A stretch of 64,000 nucleotides of DNA from Bradyrhizobium liaoningense (GCF_018130785.1 NZ_JAFCJT010000001.1:434001-498000); one strand, 5' to 3'. Positions 51,491 through 61,428 are shown, numbered from the stretch's first letter. Notes: generated from the sequence alone by a model not told the origin. Translations and numbers: made by a program.

Positions 51491-52030
51491 ATGCGAGAGC
51501 AGCACTCATCGAACGACGTCGGCTCGGGAAGATCCGGATCGCGCCGGCTCACCCTGATGCAGCCCGCCGTGGCACTCATGGCCGGCATGCTTTGGCTCGT
51601 CCCGGCTGCGACGTCCGCTCAAACGACCATGCCCGGAATACAGCCCTCCACCGGCATGCTTGCAACGTCGCCGCTCAATCCGCAATCCACGCGGCCCGTC
51701 GGCGTTCCATTGGGATCGACCGAGATCGCAACGCCCGGCATTTCGCCACTTAATCCAGCGCAAGACATGGCGGGTTGTGCCGGAACGGGCAATACCGCCT
51801 CGCCCGGAGCGTTGTTCGACGGCGGCGGACTGTCCGGAGGCTCATCCGTCACCTGCAACGGCAGCATCATGGCGGCGTCTCCGCTGCCTTCAGCATCGAC
51901 GGTCGGACGCGTCGGGATACCGCTCGGAGCCACCGAACTCGGCGGCGCCGGAATCAGTCCGTCCATCCCGGTGCAAGGCCCTGCCGCAACGGACAGCACG
52001 CCTTCGATCGGCGGCCCAAGCAATCCCTGA
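51491..52030 (+). CDS. Secreted Ser/Pro/Gly-rich repeat protein ahead of RND pump
   Basis: 179 aa from ATG 51491 (MREQHSSNDVGSGRSGSRRL), CGGAG about 9 nt upstream. An N-terminal basic stretch and hydrophobic segment (AVALMAGMLWLVPAATSAQ) act as signal peptide. The mature part is low-complexity, with two imperfect repeats: GVPLGSTEIATPGISPLNP and GIPLGATELGGAGISPSIP, and a Cys pair in between. It ends 16 nt before the adaptor gene and is probably in the same transcript. Function unknown; an envelope or cell-wall-spanning accessory for the pump is conceivable. Confidence 0.65.
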   Translation: MREQHSSNDVGSGRSGSRRLTLMQPAVALMAGMLWLVPAATSAQTTMPGIQPSTGMLATSPLNPQSTRPVGVPLGSTEIATPGISPLNPAQDMAGCAGTGNTASPGALFDGGGLSGGSSVTCNGSIMAASPLPSASTVGRVGIPLGATELGGAGISPSIPVQGPAATDSTPSIGGPSNP

Positions 52031-52046
52031 CGTCCAGGACGATCTC

Positions 52047-53219
52047 ATGAAACGAACTCTCGCCATCGCGCTTGTCGCTCTCGCCACGATCCTCGTCGGA
52101 GCCGGCCTCTGGTTCTTCGCCGCGGACCGGAAGCCGGTCGTCGCCGCCGCGCCAGTGCCCGCGGCCGTACCGGTGGTCACCGCCGCGGTCACCGGCAAGG
52201 ACGTTCCGATCTATCTGCGCGGCATCGGCACCGTGATCGCCTACAACACCGATGTCGTCCGCAGCCAGATCCAGGGACAGATCGTCAAGATCGCCTTCAA
52301 CGAGGGACAGACCGTCAAGGCCGGCGATCTGCTCGCCCAGATCGACCCGCGTCCCTACGAGGCTCAGATCGAGCAGTTGACGGCCAATCGCGATCGGGAT
52401 CAGGCGCAGCTCGCCAATGCCGAAGCCAATCTCTCCCGCTACAATAAACTTGGCGACAAGGGCTATGCGACCCCGCAGCTGATCGACACGCAGACCGCGC
52501 AGGTGGCCCAACTCAAGGCGGCCGTGAAAGCGGACCAGGCGCAGATCGACGAGGCCAACGTCCAACTCAGCTACACGCGCCTGACATCGGCCATTCCCGG
52601 TATCACCGGCGTCCGTCAGATCGATGTCGGCAACGTGATTCATCCGACCGACCCGAACGGTCTCGTCGTCGTCACCCAGATCGAGCCGATCTCGCTGTTG
52701 TTCACCCTTCCGCAGACGGATCTGCCCGTGATCCAGGACCACACCGCAAAAGGACCATTGAAAGTCATCGCCTACAGCCAAGACAACAAGATGAAGCTCG
52801 GCGAAGGCACGCTGCTGCTCGTCAACAACGAGATCGCAGGGACGACCGGCACCGTCCAGCTCAAGGCCGAATTCGCCAATCACGAGCACCGGCTATGGCC
52901 GGGACAGCTGGTGAATGCCCGGCTGCTGCTGAAGATTCAGAAGGATGCGCTGACGGTCGCCGGCTCCGCAGTCCAGCAGGGCCCGAACGGCAGCTATGTC
53001 TATGTCGTCTCGCCGGACCAGACCGCTTCCTTGCGTCCCGTTCACGTCGCGCAGATCAGCGAGGGGCAGGCCCTGATCGACCAGGGACTGAAATCAGGTG
53101 ATACCGTCGTCGTCGACGGACAGTATCGGCTGACGGAAGGAAGCCGGGTTCGGGAGTTGCACGGGAAGGCCGCGCGCGAGGCCGATCTGCAAAGCGCCGT
53201 GCAGGACGCGATCCCGTGA
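52047..53219 (+). CDS. RND efflux periplasmic adaptor subunit
   Basis: 390 aa from ATG 52047 (MKRTLAIALVALATILVGAG), membrane anchor or signal at 1-25. MdtA-like order: lipoyl half (VRSQIQGQIVKIAFNEGQTV), coiled-coil hairpin (about 110-175), second lipoyl half, beta-barrel (GVRQIDVGNVIHPTDPNGLV) and membrane-proximal domain (VQQGPNGSYVYVVSPDQT). Its stop overlaps the permease GTG (GTGA). No outer-membrane channel gene follows. Confidence 0.92.
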   Translation: MKRTLAIALVALATILVGAGLWFFAADRKPVVAAAPVPAAVPVVTAAVTGKDVPIYLRGIGTVIAYNTDVVRSQIQGQIVKIAFNEGQTVKAGDLLAQIDPRPYEAQIEQLTANRDRDQAQLANAEANLSRYNKLGDKGYATPQLIDTQTAQVAQLKAAVKADQAQIDEANVQLSYTRLTSAIPGITGVRQIDVGNVIHPTDPNGLVVVTQIEPISLLFTLPQTDLPVIQDHTAKGPLKVIAYSQDNKMKLGEGTLLLVNNEIAGTTGTVQLKAEFANHEHRLWPGQLVNARLLLKIQKDALTVAGSAVQQGPNGSYVYVVSPDQTASLRPVHVAQISEGQALIDQGLKSGDTVVVDGQYRLTEGSRVRELHGKAAREADLQSAVQDAIP

Positions 53220-56200
53220 ACCTTTCCGCGCCCTTCATCCTGCGTCCGATTGCAACCGCTCTGCTGATGGCGGGACTGCTGCTGTGCGGGCTTGCGGCCT
53301 ATCCGCTGCTGCCGGTCGGCGCGCTGCCGAACGTCAATTACCCGACGATCCAGATCTCGGCGCAACTACCCGGCGCCGATCCGGCAACTATCGCGTCATC
53401 ACTGGCGACGCCGCTCGAACAGCAACTGAGCCAAATCCCCGGCGTTACGCAGCTCACATCGTCGAGCGCGCTCGGCGTAGCCCAGCTCACGGTACAATTC
53501 GAGCTCTCGCGCACGGTGGACAGCGCGGCGGTGGACGTGCTGGCCGCAATCAACGCCGCCAGCCCCTTTCTGCCGCCGAACATCCCCTACCCGCCGACGA
53601 TCAGGAAGGTAAATCCCGCAGAGACGCCGATCATGCTGATCGCGCTGACGTCGGATTCGCTGCCGCTGACCACGGTCGATGCCTACGCGGAAAACATCCT
53701 GCTGCCCAAGATTTCGCAGATTCCAGGCGTCGGCCTTGTCGGAATCGGCGGCCAGCAAAAGCCTGCGATCCGCATCCGCGTCAATCCGCAGGCACTTGCC
53801 GCCCGCGGCATCGGCCTCGAAGACGTCCGCAACGTGATCGCCGGCGCCAATGTCGACCTGCCGAAGGGCACGCTCAACAGCCCGCGCGTGACCTATACGC
53901 TGAATACCAACGATCAGTTGCTGAAGCCCTCGGCCTACGAAAACCTCATCATCGCCTATCGCAACGGCTCGCCGGTGCGGCTCCGCGACATCGGCACGGC
54001 GATCGAAGCGCCCGAAAACGACCTGCTGGCCGGCTGGTACGGCAAGGACCCCGCCATCATCCTGGCCGTCCAGCGCGTCCCTGGCGCCAACGTTATCGAA
54101 ACCGTCGATCGCATCAAGAAACTGCTGCCGCAACTGCAAGCCTCGGTTCCACCGGCGATCAAGGTGACGATCGCCGCGGACCGTACCGCCACCATTCGCG
54201 CCGCAGTCTCCGACGTTCAATTCACCCTGCTGCTGACGGTCGCATTGGTGGTGATGGTGATATTCCTGTTCCTGCGGAATTTCTGGGCCACCGTCATCCC
54301 GGCGATCACTGTTCCCCTGGCGCTGATCGGCACCTTCGCGGTCCTCTATGTGCTCGGGTACAGCCTCGACAACCTCTCTCTGATGGCGCTGTCGATCGCG
54401 GTCGGATTCGTGGTCGACGATGCCGTGGTGGTCATCGAGAACATCGTGCGCCATCTCGAGCAAGGCATGACCCCGATGGAGGCGGCGCTCAAGGGCTCCA
54501 GCGAGATCGGCTTCACGATCGTCTCCATCACCCTGTCGCTGATCGCAGTGTTCCTCCCGCTGTTCCTGATGGGCGGCTACGTCGGAAAACTGTTCCAGGA
54601 ATTCGCCGTCACGATCACCGCATCGCTGCTGCTGTCGCTGGTCATCTCGCTCACTTTGACCCCGATGATGTGCGCGCGCCTCCTGAAGGACGAATCGCGG
54701 AGAAAGCACGGCCAGCTCTATCTCCTGTTCGAGCGCGGCTTCGATGACCTGCTTGCGCTGTACGCGCGCGGCCTGCGCGTCGTCCTGCGCCATCGCTTTG
54801 CGACGCTGCTCGTGATGCTCTCGACCATCGTGCTGACCGGCTATCTCTACGTGATCATCCCGAAAGGCTTCTTCCCGCAACAGGACACCGGACAGATCGT
54901 CGGCATCACCGAGGCTGCCCAGGACATCTCCTTCCCCGCCATGTCCGAACGCCAGCAGGCGATCGTCGACGTCCTGTCAAAGGACCCGGCGATCCAATCG
55001 GTGGCCAGCTATATCGGTCCAGGCGGGCCGACAGCCACCCTCAACCAGGGGCGCATCTTCATCGTCCTCAAGCCGAAGCCCGAGCGCAAGGCAAGCGCCG
55101 ACCAGGTGATCGCGCGGCTGGGGCCCCGGCTCGCCCACATCCAGGGCATCACACTTTATATGCAGGCGGCCCAGGACATCACGATCGGCGCACGCCTGTC
55201 GAAGACCCAGTATCAGTTCACTCTGACGGATGCCGATTCCAACGAGCTCACCCATTGGTCGGCGATCTTCCTGGAGAAGCTCCGCGCCCTGGATCTCATC
55301 ACCGACGTCGCCAGCGACCAGGCCAATGCCGGCCCGAGGCTGGAGGTCACCGTCAATCGCGAGATCGCCTCGAGCTTCGGCATTCTGCCCACGACGATCG
55401 ACAATACTCTCGACGACGCCTTCGGCCAGCGCATCGTCTCCACCATGTTCACCTCGCTGAACCAGTACCACGTGGTCATGGAGGTCGATCCAGCCTTCCA
55501 GTATGGGCCTGACGCGCTCAAGGACATCTATCTCAACTCGGCCACCGGCCAGCAGGTCCCCTTGAGCACGCTGGTTCACAGCGTCATCAAGCCCGCGCCC
55601 ATTCTGATCAATCACCAGAGCCTGTTTCCCTCGGTGACGATCTCGTTCAACCTGCGGCCCGGCGTAGCGCTTGGCAACGCGGTGACGGCGATCCAGAAGA
55701 TCGAGAAGGACACCGGCAAGCCCGCCTCACTGTCGACCTCGTTCCAGGGCAACGCGCAAGCGTTCCAGTCCTCCCTGTCCGGCACGCCGTTGCTGATCGG
55801 CGCGGCGCTGATCGTGATCTACATCATCCTCGGCGTCCTCTATGAGAGCCTGATCCATCCGATCACGATCCTGTCGACGCTGCCCTCCGCCGGCATTGGC
55901 GCGCTGCTGCTGCTGCTGGCGGTTCACATGGATCTCAGCGTCATCGCCATCATCGGCATCATCCTGCTGATCGGCATCGTCAAGAAGAATGGCATCATGC
56001 TGGTCGACTTCGCCCTCGAGGTGGAGCGCAAACAAGGGCTGAGCCCTGTGGAAGCGATCTACCAGGCCTGCACGCTCCGCTTTCGTCCGATCCTGATGAC
56101 GACCATGGCCGCGCTGCTCGGCGGTGTGCCTCTGATGCTCGGCAACGGCACCGGCGCCGAACTGCGCCAGCCGCTCGGCTATACGATCGTCGGCGGCTTG

Positions 56201-56359
56201 ATGGTCTCGCAGATCCTGACGCTCTACACCACGCCCGTGGTCTATCTCTATCTCGACCGGCTCGGCAATTGGCTCACCAAGCGCAAGCCGCATGCAGTCG
56301 AGACATCCACCCCCTCCACGAGCGAAGCAGATGCGGGACTGGGTCATGAGTCCGCTTGA
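53216..56359 (+). CDS. RND efflux permease (HAE1/MdtB-MdtC-like)
   Basis: 1047-aa proton-driven pump with 12 helices and two large periplasmic loops (about 30-330 and 560-860). N-terminal FILRPIATALLMAGLLLCG, TM4 proton-relay pair in VGFVVDDAVVVIENIVRHLE near 395-412, and the C-terminal half IIGIILLIGIVKKNGIMLVD. GTG start overlaps the adaptor stop. Resemblance is to the MdtBC branch, whose substrates include bile salts, novobiocin and metals; the actual substrate is unknown. Confidence 0.93.
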   Translation: MNLSAPFILRPIATALLMAGLLLCGLAAYPLLPVGALPNVNYPTIQISAQLPGADPATIASSLATPLEQQLSQIPGVTQLTSSSALGVAQLTVQFELSRTVDSAAVDVLAAINAASPFLPPNIPYPPTIRKVNPAETPIMLIALTSDSLPLTTVDAYAENILLPKISQIPGVGLVGIGGQQKPAIRIRVNPQALAARGIGLEDVRNVIAGANVDLPKGTLNSPRVTYTLNTNDQLLKPSAYENLIIAYRNGSPVRLRDIGTAIEAPENDLLAGWYGKDPAIILAVQRVPGANVIETVDRIKKLLPQLQASVPPAIKVTIAADRTATIRAAVSDVQFTLLLTVALVVMVIFLFLRNFWATVIPAITVPLALIGTFAVLYVLGYSLDNLSLMALSIAVGFVVDDAVVVIENIVRHLEQGMTPMEAALKGSSEIGFTIVSITLSLIAVFLPLFLMGGYVGKLFQEFAVTITASLLLSLVISLTLTPMMCARLLKDESRRKHGQLYLLFERGFDDLLALYARGLRVVLRHRFATLLVMLSTIVLTGYLYVIIPKGFFPQQDTGQIVGITEAAQDISFPAMSERQQAIVDVLSKDPAIQSVASYIGPGGPTATLNQGRIFIVLKPKPERKASADQVIARLGPRLAHIQGITLYMQAAQDITIGARLSKTQYQFTLTDADSNELTHWSAIFLEKLRALDLITDVASDQANAGPRLEVTVNREIASSFGILPTTIDNTLDDAFGQRIVSTMFTSLNQYHVVMEVDPAFQYGPDALKDIYLNSATGQQVPLSTLVHSVIKPAPILINHQSLFPSVTISFNLRPGVALGNAVTAIQKIEKDTGKPASLSTSFQGNAQAFQSSLSGTPLLIGAALIVIYIILGVLYESLIHPITILSTLPSAGIGALLLLLAVHMDLSVIAIIGIILLIGIVKKNGIMLVDFALEVERKQGLSPVEAIYQACTLRFRPILMTTMAALLGGVPLMLGNGTGAELRQPLGYTIVGGLMVSQILTLYTTPVVYLYLDRLGNWLTKRKPHAVETSTPSTSEADAGLGHESA

Positions 56360-56762
56360 TCAGGTGACCGTCGGCATGACGGCGGAAAAGCTCGTGACCA
56401 TCACGGCGGAGATGACGGTCGGCCACGTAGTGCCGGGAATGCCTGAAGTCTACGGCACGCCGATGATGATCCTGCACATGGAGATGGCGGCGGGATCGGC
56501 AATCCAGCCGTCCCTGCCGACCGGCTATGTCAGCGTCGGGATGATGGTCGACGTCCGTCATCTGGCGGCGACCCCAGTCGGCCGCACCGTGCGCGCGGTC
56601 GCACGGGTCGTCGCCGTCGAAGCCAGGAGCGTCCTGTTCGAAGTCGAGGCCTGGGACGGCGGCCGCAAGATCGGCGACGGGGCCCATCGGCGCGGCGTTG
56701 TCGACGTCGCCGAGTTCGAAAGGCGATTCGGGGTGACGAGGCCCGCCGCGGCGTTGGCTTAA
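56346..56762 (+). CDS. FlK-like (fluoroacetyl-CoA) hot-dog thioesterase
   Basis: 138 aa from ATG 56346 (MSPLDQVTVGMTAEKLVTIT), overlapping the permease stop by 14 nt. Hot-dog thioesterase with FlK-type catalytic positions: Thr and Glu in YGTPMMILHMEMAA and His in VDVRHLAATPVGR. Family members hydrolyse small acyl-CoA thioesters. Overlap with the pump gene suggests co-expression; why a thioesterase accompanies an RND pump is unclear. The 168 bp after it show no gene. Confidence 0.8.
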   Translation: MSPLDQVTVGMTAEKLVTITAEMTVGHVVPGMPEVYGTPMMILHMEMAAGSAIQPSLPTGYVSVGMMVDVRHLAATPVGRTVRAVARVVAVEARSVLFEVEAWDGGRKIGDGAHRRGVVDVAEFERRFGVTRPAAALA

Positions 56763-56930
56763 GGTCGCGGAATCCTTCCCGCGGCAACATCCCGGATCTG
56801 CATGCAGGCTCGCAGGGTGACGCCGTGCGTTTTGACAAAGGGTCCGCGAAAACGCAAAAGACCGATTTTCCACGGTGCGGTACATCGCTTGCATCCTTCG
56901 TCCGGACATCCGGGCTCGGGAATTGGTCTC

Positions 56931-58880
56931 ATGCCCGGCGAGTATCTCTTGGACCTCTTCAATCTGCTGGCCCAACTCGGACTCGCTCACGGAGGCAAGG
57001 AACCCGCGACGGTCCGTCACACGGGGATGGTCTGTCGCGCATCGTGGCCCGACCATTCGCGTTACGCCCATCCCGCCCTTTGGGTCCTGGGAGGCGTCGC
57101 GCTCGGCGTGTTGTCCTTCACTTGTTTCCTGCTCGGGATCGACCTCACCACCAGCGCCCTCGCCCTGGAGGCCGTCATTTTCGTGTTGTCGCTGCTTGCG
57201 ATCGCGAGCCTGGTCAGGCGGCAGCACCGGCTCGAGCGAGAGGACGTCTTGCGGCGGCGTCAGGTCGCCTATCTCGCCGAGGCCCAGAAGCTCAGCCACA
57301 CCGGCAGCTTTGGCTGGAACGTCGCCAGCGGCGAGCTGTTCTGGTCCGAAGAGACGTTCAGGATCTTCGATCTCGAGCCGACCTTGCCGCCGTCGCTCGA
57401 CACAATCCTGAAGCGTACGCATCCCGACGATCTCAATGCCGTGCGCGAGGCGCTCGATCGCGCCGCGAACGACAGGAACGACTTTTCCCTGGAATATCGA
57501 CTGATCCTGAACGATGGCTCGATCAGGCACATTCGCGTGGTCGCCCGTGGAATGTCTGAAGATCGCGGGCAATTTCGGTTCATCGGCGCGGTCATGGATA
57601 TCACCGCCCAGAAGAAGGACCACACCGAGCTGGAGCGGAGCGAGCAGCGCTACCGCCATCTGTTCGGCCGCATGCCGATCGCCCTCCGTCAACTCGACGC
57701 CAGCAGACTGGTGGTGCTGTTCCGAAAACTGCGAGCCGAGGGCATCAAGGATCTCGGCAGCTATTTCGACAGCCATCCCGACTTTCTCCGGACCTGCATG
57801 GACGCGCTCTCGTTTCAGGAAGCCAACGAACGAGCCATCCAGATGTTCGGAGGAGGCGTCGACGGCTATGTCGGGCGTTCCATGTCCGACACCTGGAAGG
57901 CACGCCCGGATACGTTTCGGCGGGCCATGGAGTCCCGCTTTCGCGGTGAAACGAACTTCGAGGAAGAAACCAAGATGGTGACGTGGGACGGCCGCGTCGT
58001 CGACGTTCTCTTCGCCACGGCCCGCGTCGGTCCAATCAATGATCTCGAAATAAGCCTGGTCGCCACCATCGACATCTCGCAACACGTCCGTGCCCAGGAG
58101 AGGCTTCGGCAGGTGCAAGCGGAGTTCGCCCATGCGGCGCGCGTCTCGATGCTCGGCGAGCTCACCGCTTCCATCGCGCACGAAGTCAACCAGCCTTTGG
58201 CCGCCATCGCGACCAACGCCGCTGCCGGACTGCGCTGGCTGAACAGGCCCATTCCCGACATGGCCGAAGTCCGCAGCGCAATCGAAAATATGGTCACGGA
58301 TACGAGGCGGGCCGCGAACATCGTGGCGCGCGTTCACGGGATGGCTTCGCGCAAGGCGCCGGAGCGTGCCGTTCTGTCGCTTGACGATGTCATCCGGGAG
58401 GCGCTTCTGTTCCTGCGCCACGAGATGGAATCCCGCGGCGTAACGATCCTGCACCGTCGCGATACGGAAGCTGCACTCGTGCTCGGCGATCGCACCCAGC
58501 TCCAGCAGGTGATCGTCAATCTGGCCATCAACGCCGTGCAGGCGATGACACAGGCGGGACGCGACCATGGCAGGATCGTCATCACCACCGCCACGCAGGA
58601 CGCGACGACCCTGTGCTGCTCCGTGGAGGACAACGGTCCCGGCATCTCCGCCGAACATGCCGGTCGGCTGTTCGAAAGCTTTTTCACGACCAAAGAGTCC
58701 GGCATGGGCATGGGACTGCCGATCTGCCGGTCCATCGTCGAAGCGCATGGCGGCCGGATCGACGCCCAAGGCCTTGGCGCCGAAGGACTTAGCACCGATC
58801 GCGGCGCCCGGTTCTGGTTCACGCTGCCGATCGCGACGCCGGCGTCATCGCCACCATCCAGTCGGGACGCCGGAGCCTGA
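56931..58880 (+). CDS. FixL-like PAS sensor histidine kinase
   Basis: 649 aa from ATG 56931 (MPGEYLLDLFNLLAQLGLAH); the start is uncertain because no strong ribosome site is present, and ATG 57027 is an alternative. Two membrane helices (about 50-95: ALWVLGGVALGVLSFTCFLL and AVIFVLSLLAIASLV), a PAS/PAC domain (about 110-230, HTGSFGWNVASGELFWSEE), a second PAS-like domain (about 238-390, FGRMPIALRQLDASRLVVLF) related to that of the kinase at 34347, then HisKA with H417 in SIAHEVNQPLAAI and a HATPase with GMGMGLPICRS. No response regulator is adjacent, so it is an orphan kinase that may signal to the FixJ-like proteins elsewhere. Confidence 0.87.
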   Translation: MPGEYLLDLFNLLAQLGLAHGGKEPATVRHTGMVCRASWPDHSRYAHPALWVLGGVALGVLSFTCFLLGIDLTTSALALEAVIFVLSLLAIASLVRRQHRLEREDVLRRRQVAYLAEAQKLSHTGSFGWNVASGELFWSEETFRIFDLEPTLPPSLDTILKRTHPDDLNAVREALDRAANDRNDFSLEYRLILNDGSIRHIRVVARGMSEDRGQFRFIGAVMDITAQKKDHTELERSEQRYRHLFGRMPIALRQLDASRLVVLFRKLRAEGIKDLGSYFDSHPDFLRTCMDALSFQEANERAIQMFGGGVDGYVGRSMSDTWKARPDTFRRAMESRFRGETNFEEETKMVTWDGRVVDVLFATARVGPINDLEISLVATIDISQHVRAQERLRQVQAEFAHAARVSMLGELTASIAHEVNQPLAAIATNAAAGLRWLNRPIPDMAEVRSAIENMVTDTRRAANIVARVHGMASRKAPERAVLSLDDVIREALLFLRHEMESRGVTILHRRDTEAALVLGDRTQLQQVIVNLAINAVQAMTQAGRDHGRIVITTATQDATTLCCSVEDNGPGISAEHAGRLFESFFTTKESGMGMGLPICRSIVEAHGGRIDAQGLGAEGLSTDRGARFWFTLPIATPASSPPSSRDAGA

Positions 58881-58891
58881 CCCCGCCTGCC

Positions 58892-61183
58892 CTAGCGCGC
58901 CGGGGCCTTGGAGCGCACCAGGCGGATCGGGATGCCCTTGAATGACGGCGTGAAGCTTAGGGGATCGCGGGCGTAGAGCGGCACCAGCGGATTGGTCTCC
59001 GGATAGTACGCGGCACAGCAGCCGGTCGGAAACGAATACGCCACCACGCGGAAGTTGCACACGATCCGCTCGGCGCCATCGGTCGACTCCGTGATCAGGT
59101 CGACGCGATCGCCATCCGCGAGCCCGCGCTTCTTCAGTTCATATTCGTTGAGGAAGACCACATCGCGCTGGCCGAAGACGCCGCGATAGCGGTCCGACAG
59201 CGAGTAGAGCGTCGTGTTGTACTGATCGTGGCTGCGTATCGTGCTGAGCCACAGAAAATCCGGATCGGCCTGCGGCGGGTCCTCGCCGCACCCCTCGAAC
59301 ACCAGGAAATTGGCTTTGCCGGACGGCGTTGCCCAGACGCGCTCCCGCGCGGTCGAGGTCAGATGGAAGCCGCCGGGAATGCGGATACGGGCATTGTAGC
59401 TCTCGAAGGTGGGGAAGACTGCCTCGATCGCATCCCTGATGCGATCGTAGTCGCCCACAAAGACGTCCCAATCGACCACCGTGCGCTCGCCGAGCGTTGC
59501 CTTGGCGAGGCCTGCGATGATCGCGACCTCGCTGAGAAGATGCTCCGATGCCGGCTTGTTGCGACCGCCGGAAGCGTGGACCATCGACATCGAATCCTCG
59601 ACCGTGATCGACTGCGGCCCCGATTCCTGAATGTCGATCTCGGTTCGCCCGAGGCACGGCAGGATCAGGGCGGCGCGGCCATGGATCAGATGGCTGCGGT
59701 TGAGCTTCGTGGAGACGTGGACGGTCAGATCGAGCTTGCGCAGCGCGGCCTGCGTCGCCTGCCAGTCGGGTATGGCCGCGGCAAAGTTGCCGCCCATCGC
59801 GAAAAAGACCTTCACTTCGCCACGGATCATTGCCTCCAATGCCGTCACGACGTTGTGCCCCGGCGCGCTCGGCGGTTTGAAGCCGAAGCGGTGCTCGAGG
59901 CGCTCGAGGAAATCCGCCTTGGGGATCTCCGTGATCCCCACGGTTCGGTCGCCCTGCACGTTGGAATGACCGCGAACCGGGCAAACGCCGGCGCCGTCGC
60001 GTCCCACATTGCCGCGCAAGAGCGCAAGATTGGCGATCTGTTGCACGTTGTGCGCACCACGCTGGTGCTGGGTAATGCCCATGCCGTAGACAAGGATGGC
60101 GCGCTCCGCCTTCATATAGGCGCCGGCGGCATATTCCAGGTCCTCGCGCGTCAGGCCGGACTGGCGTTCGATATCGGGCCATTGCGTTCGCTTGAGATCG
60201 TCGATCAGTCCTTCGATGCCGGCGGTGTGCCCGCGAATGAAATCCCAGTCCAGGATCTCCGGCTCCTCGGCAGCACGGGCGGCGTCGTCCGCTTCGACCA
60301 GGATCTTCATGATCCCCTTGAGGACGGCGACGTCGCCACCGACACGCACCTGGAACAGTTTCGAACTGATCGTCGTCGCCGACAGCGTGATCATCTCAAC
60401 CGGACTCTGCGGCGCCTGGAAGCGTTCCAGCGCCCGCTCGCGGAACGGATTGAACGAGATGATCGAGGCCCCTCGGCGCGCCGCGTTGCGCAGACTGGTC
60501 ATCATCCGAGGACTGTTGGTGCCCGGATTCTGGCCGAAGATGAAAATGCAGTCGGCCTTGTCGAAATCCTCCAACAGCACGGTCCCCTTGCCGACACCGA
60601 GCGATTGCGGCAGGCCAACGCTGGTCGCCTCATGGCACATGTTGGAACAGTCGGGAAAGTTGTTGGTGCCATACTCGCGCACGAAGAGCTGATAGAGGAA
60701 GGCGGCTTCGTTCGAGGTTCGCCCGGACGTATAGAACTCCGCCATGTTCGGATCCGGCAGCGCCTTCAGCTTGCGCCCGATCATTTCGAACGCATCGCTC
60801 CACTGCACCGGCAGATAGCGGTCGGATGCGGCGTCATAGGCTACCGGATGGGTGAGCCGACCGACCATTTCGAGGTCGTAATCGTTCCAGCTCGCGAGTT
60901 CCGTGACGGTATGCTCGGCGAAGAATTCAGGCGTGCAGCGCTTCGATGTCGTCTCCCAGGCGATCGCCTTGCCCCCGTTCTCGCAGAACTCGAATGACGA
61001 TGTGTGCTTCGGATCGGGCCAGGCGCAGCCGGGGCAATCAAAGCCCTCCGGCTGGTTCATCCTGCTGAGCGTCGCTGCGCCCTTCAGCGGTGCCCGCTGC
61101 ACCAGAAGCGCCTCGCTGAGCGCCTTGAGTGCGCCCCAGCCGCCGGCGGGTTCACGGTAGGGACGAACCGATTTCGTGGTCAT
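58892..61183 (-). CDS. FdhF/YdeP-type molybdopterin oxidoreductase (formate dehydrogenase-like)
   Basis: 763-aa cytoplasmic molybdoenzyme (MTTKSVRPYREPAGGWGALK). Cysteines at 50, 53 and 67 (DCPGCAWPD, EFC) can hold the N-terminal Fe-S cluster. The Mo-ligand position is Cys183 in CSNMCHEATSVGL, aligning with the Sec/Cys-His of formate dehydrogenases. MGD-binding blocks are IFGQNPGTNSPRM, ISFNPFRERALERF, GVCPVRGHSNVQGDRT and the C-terminal domain VVAYSFPTGCCAAYYPETNP. The family reaction for YdeP members is not firmly known. Divergent from oxalate decarboxylase, whose product is formate, which makes formate oxidation an attractive role. Confidence 0.88.
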   Translation of the reverse strand: MTTKSVRPYREPAGGWGALKALSEALLVQRAPLKGAATLSRMNQPEGFDCPGCAWPDPKHTSSFEFCENGGKAIAWETTSKRCTPEFFAEHTVTELASWNDYDLEMVGRLTHPVAYDAASDRYLPVQWSDAFEMIGRKLKALPDPNMAEFYTSGRTSNEAAFLYQLFVREYGTNNFPDCSNMCHEATSVGLPQSLGVGKGTVLLEDFDKADCIFIFGQNPGTNSPRMMTSLRNAARRGASIISFNPFRERALERFQAPQSPVEMITLSATTISSKLFQVRVGGDVAVLKGIMKILVEADDAARAAEEPEILDWDFIRGHTAGIEGLIDDLKRTQWPDIERQSGLTREDLEYAAGAYMKAERAILVYGMGITQHQRGAHNVQQIANLALLRGNVGRDGAGVCPVRGHSNVQGDRTVGITEIPKADFLERLEHRFGFKPPSAPGHNVVTALEAMIRGEVKVFFAMGGNFAAAIPDWQATQAALRKLDLTVHVSTKLNRSHLIHGRAALILPCLGRTEIDIQESGPQSITVEDSMSMVHASGGRNKPASEHLLSEVAIIAGLAKATLGERTVVDWDVFVGDYDRIRDAIEAVFPTFESYNARIRIPGGFHLTSTARERVWATPSGKANFLVFEGCGEDPPQADPDFLWLSTIRSHDQYNTTLYSLSDRYRGVFGQRDVVFLNEYELKKRGLADGDRVDLITESTDGAERIVCNFRVVAYSFPTGCCAAYYPETNPLVPLYARDPLSFTPSFKGIPIRLVRSKAPAR

Positions 61184-61428
61184 CTCGATATCTCTCGATA
61201 TGGCAATTCTCCGGGCCAGTTAAGGATCGCGCTGGCAGAGCCGTCTTTTCAAAACGAAGCCGAATTTCCCAATTGCACACGTTCGGAGCCCGTCGGCCGG
61301 CCGCAGCAGCCAGTGCATTCCCGCAAAAAGAGCGCCGTTCGCGGAAGCTGAAACGGCAACCAGAAACTAGGTTTGTCAGTTGGAGCCGTCGCTACGGGGG
61401 CTTTCGACATTTTCAGGAGCGACCCAAG

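Noticed and set aside
56274..58769. 831-codon open frame antisense to the thioesterase and histidine kinase genes
   Set aside because: It crosses two well-supported plus-strand genes and has no recognisable motif.
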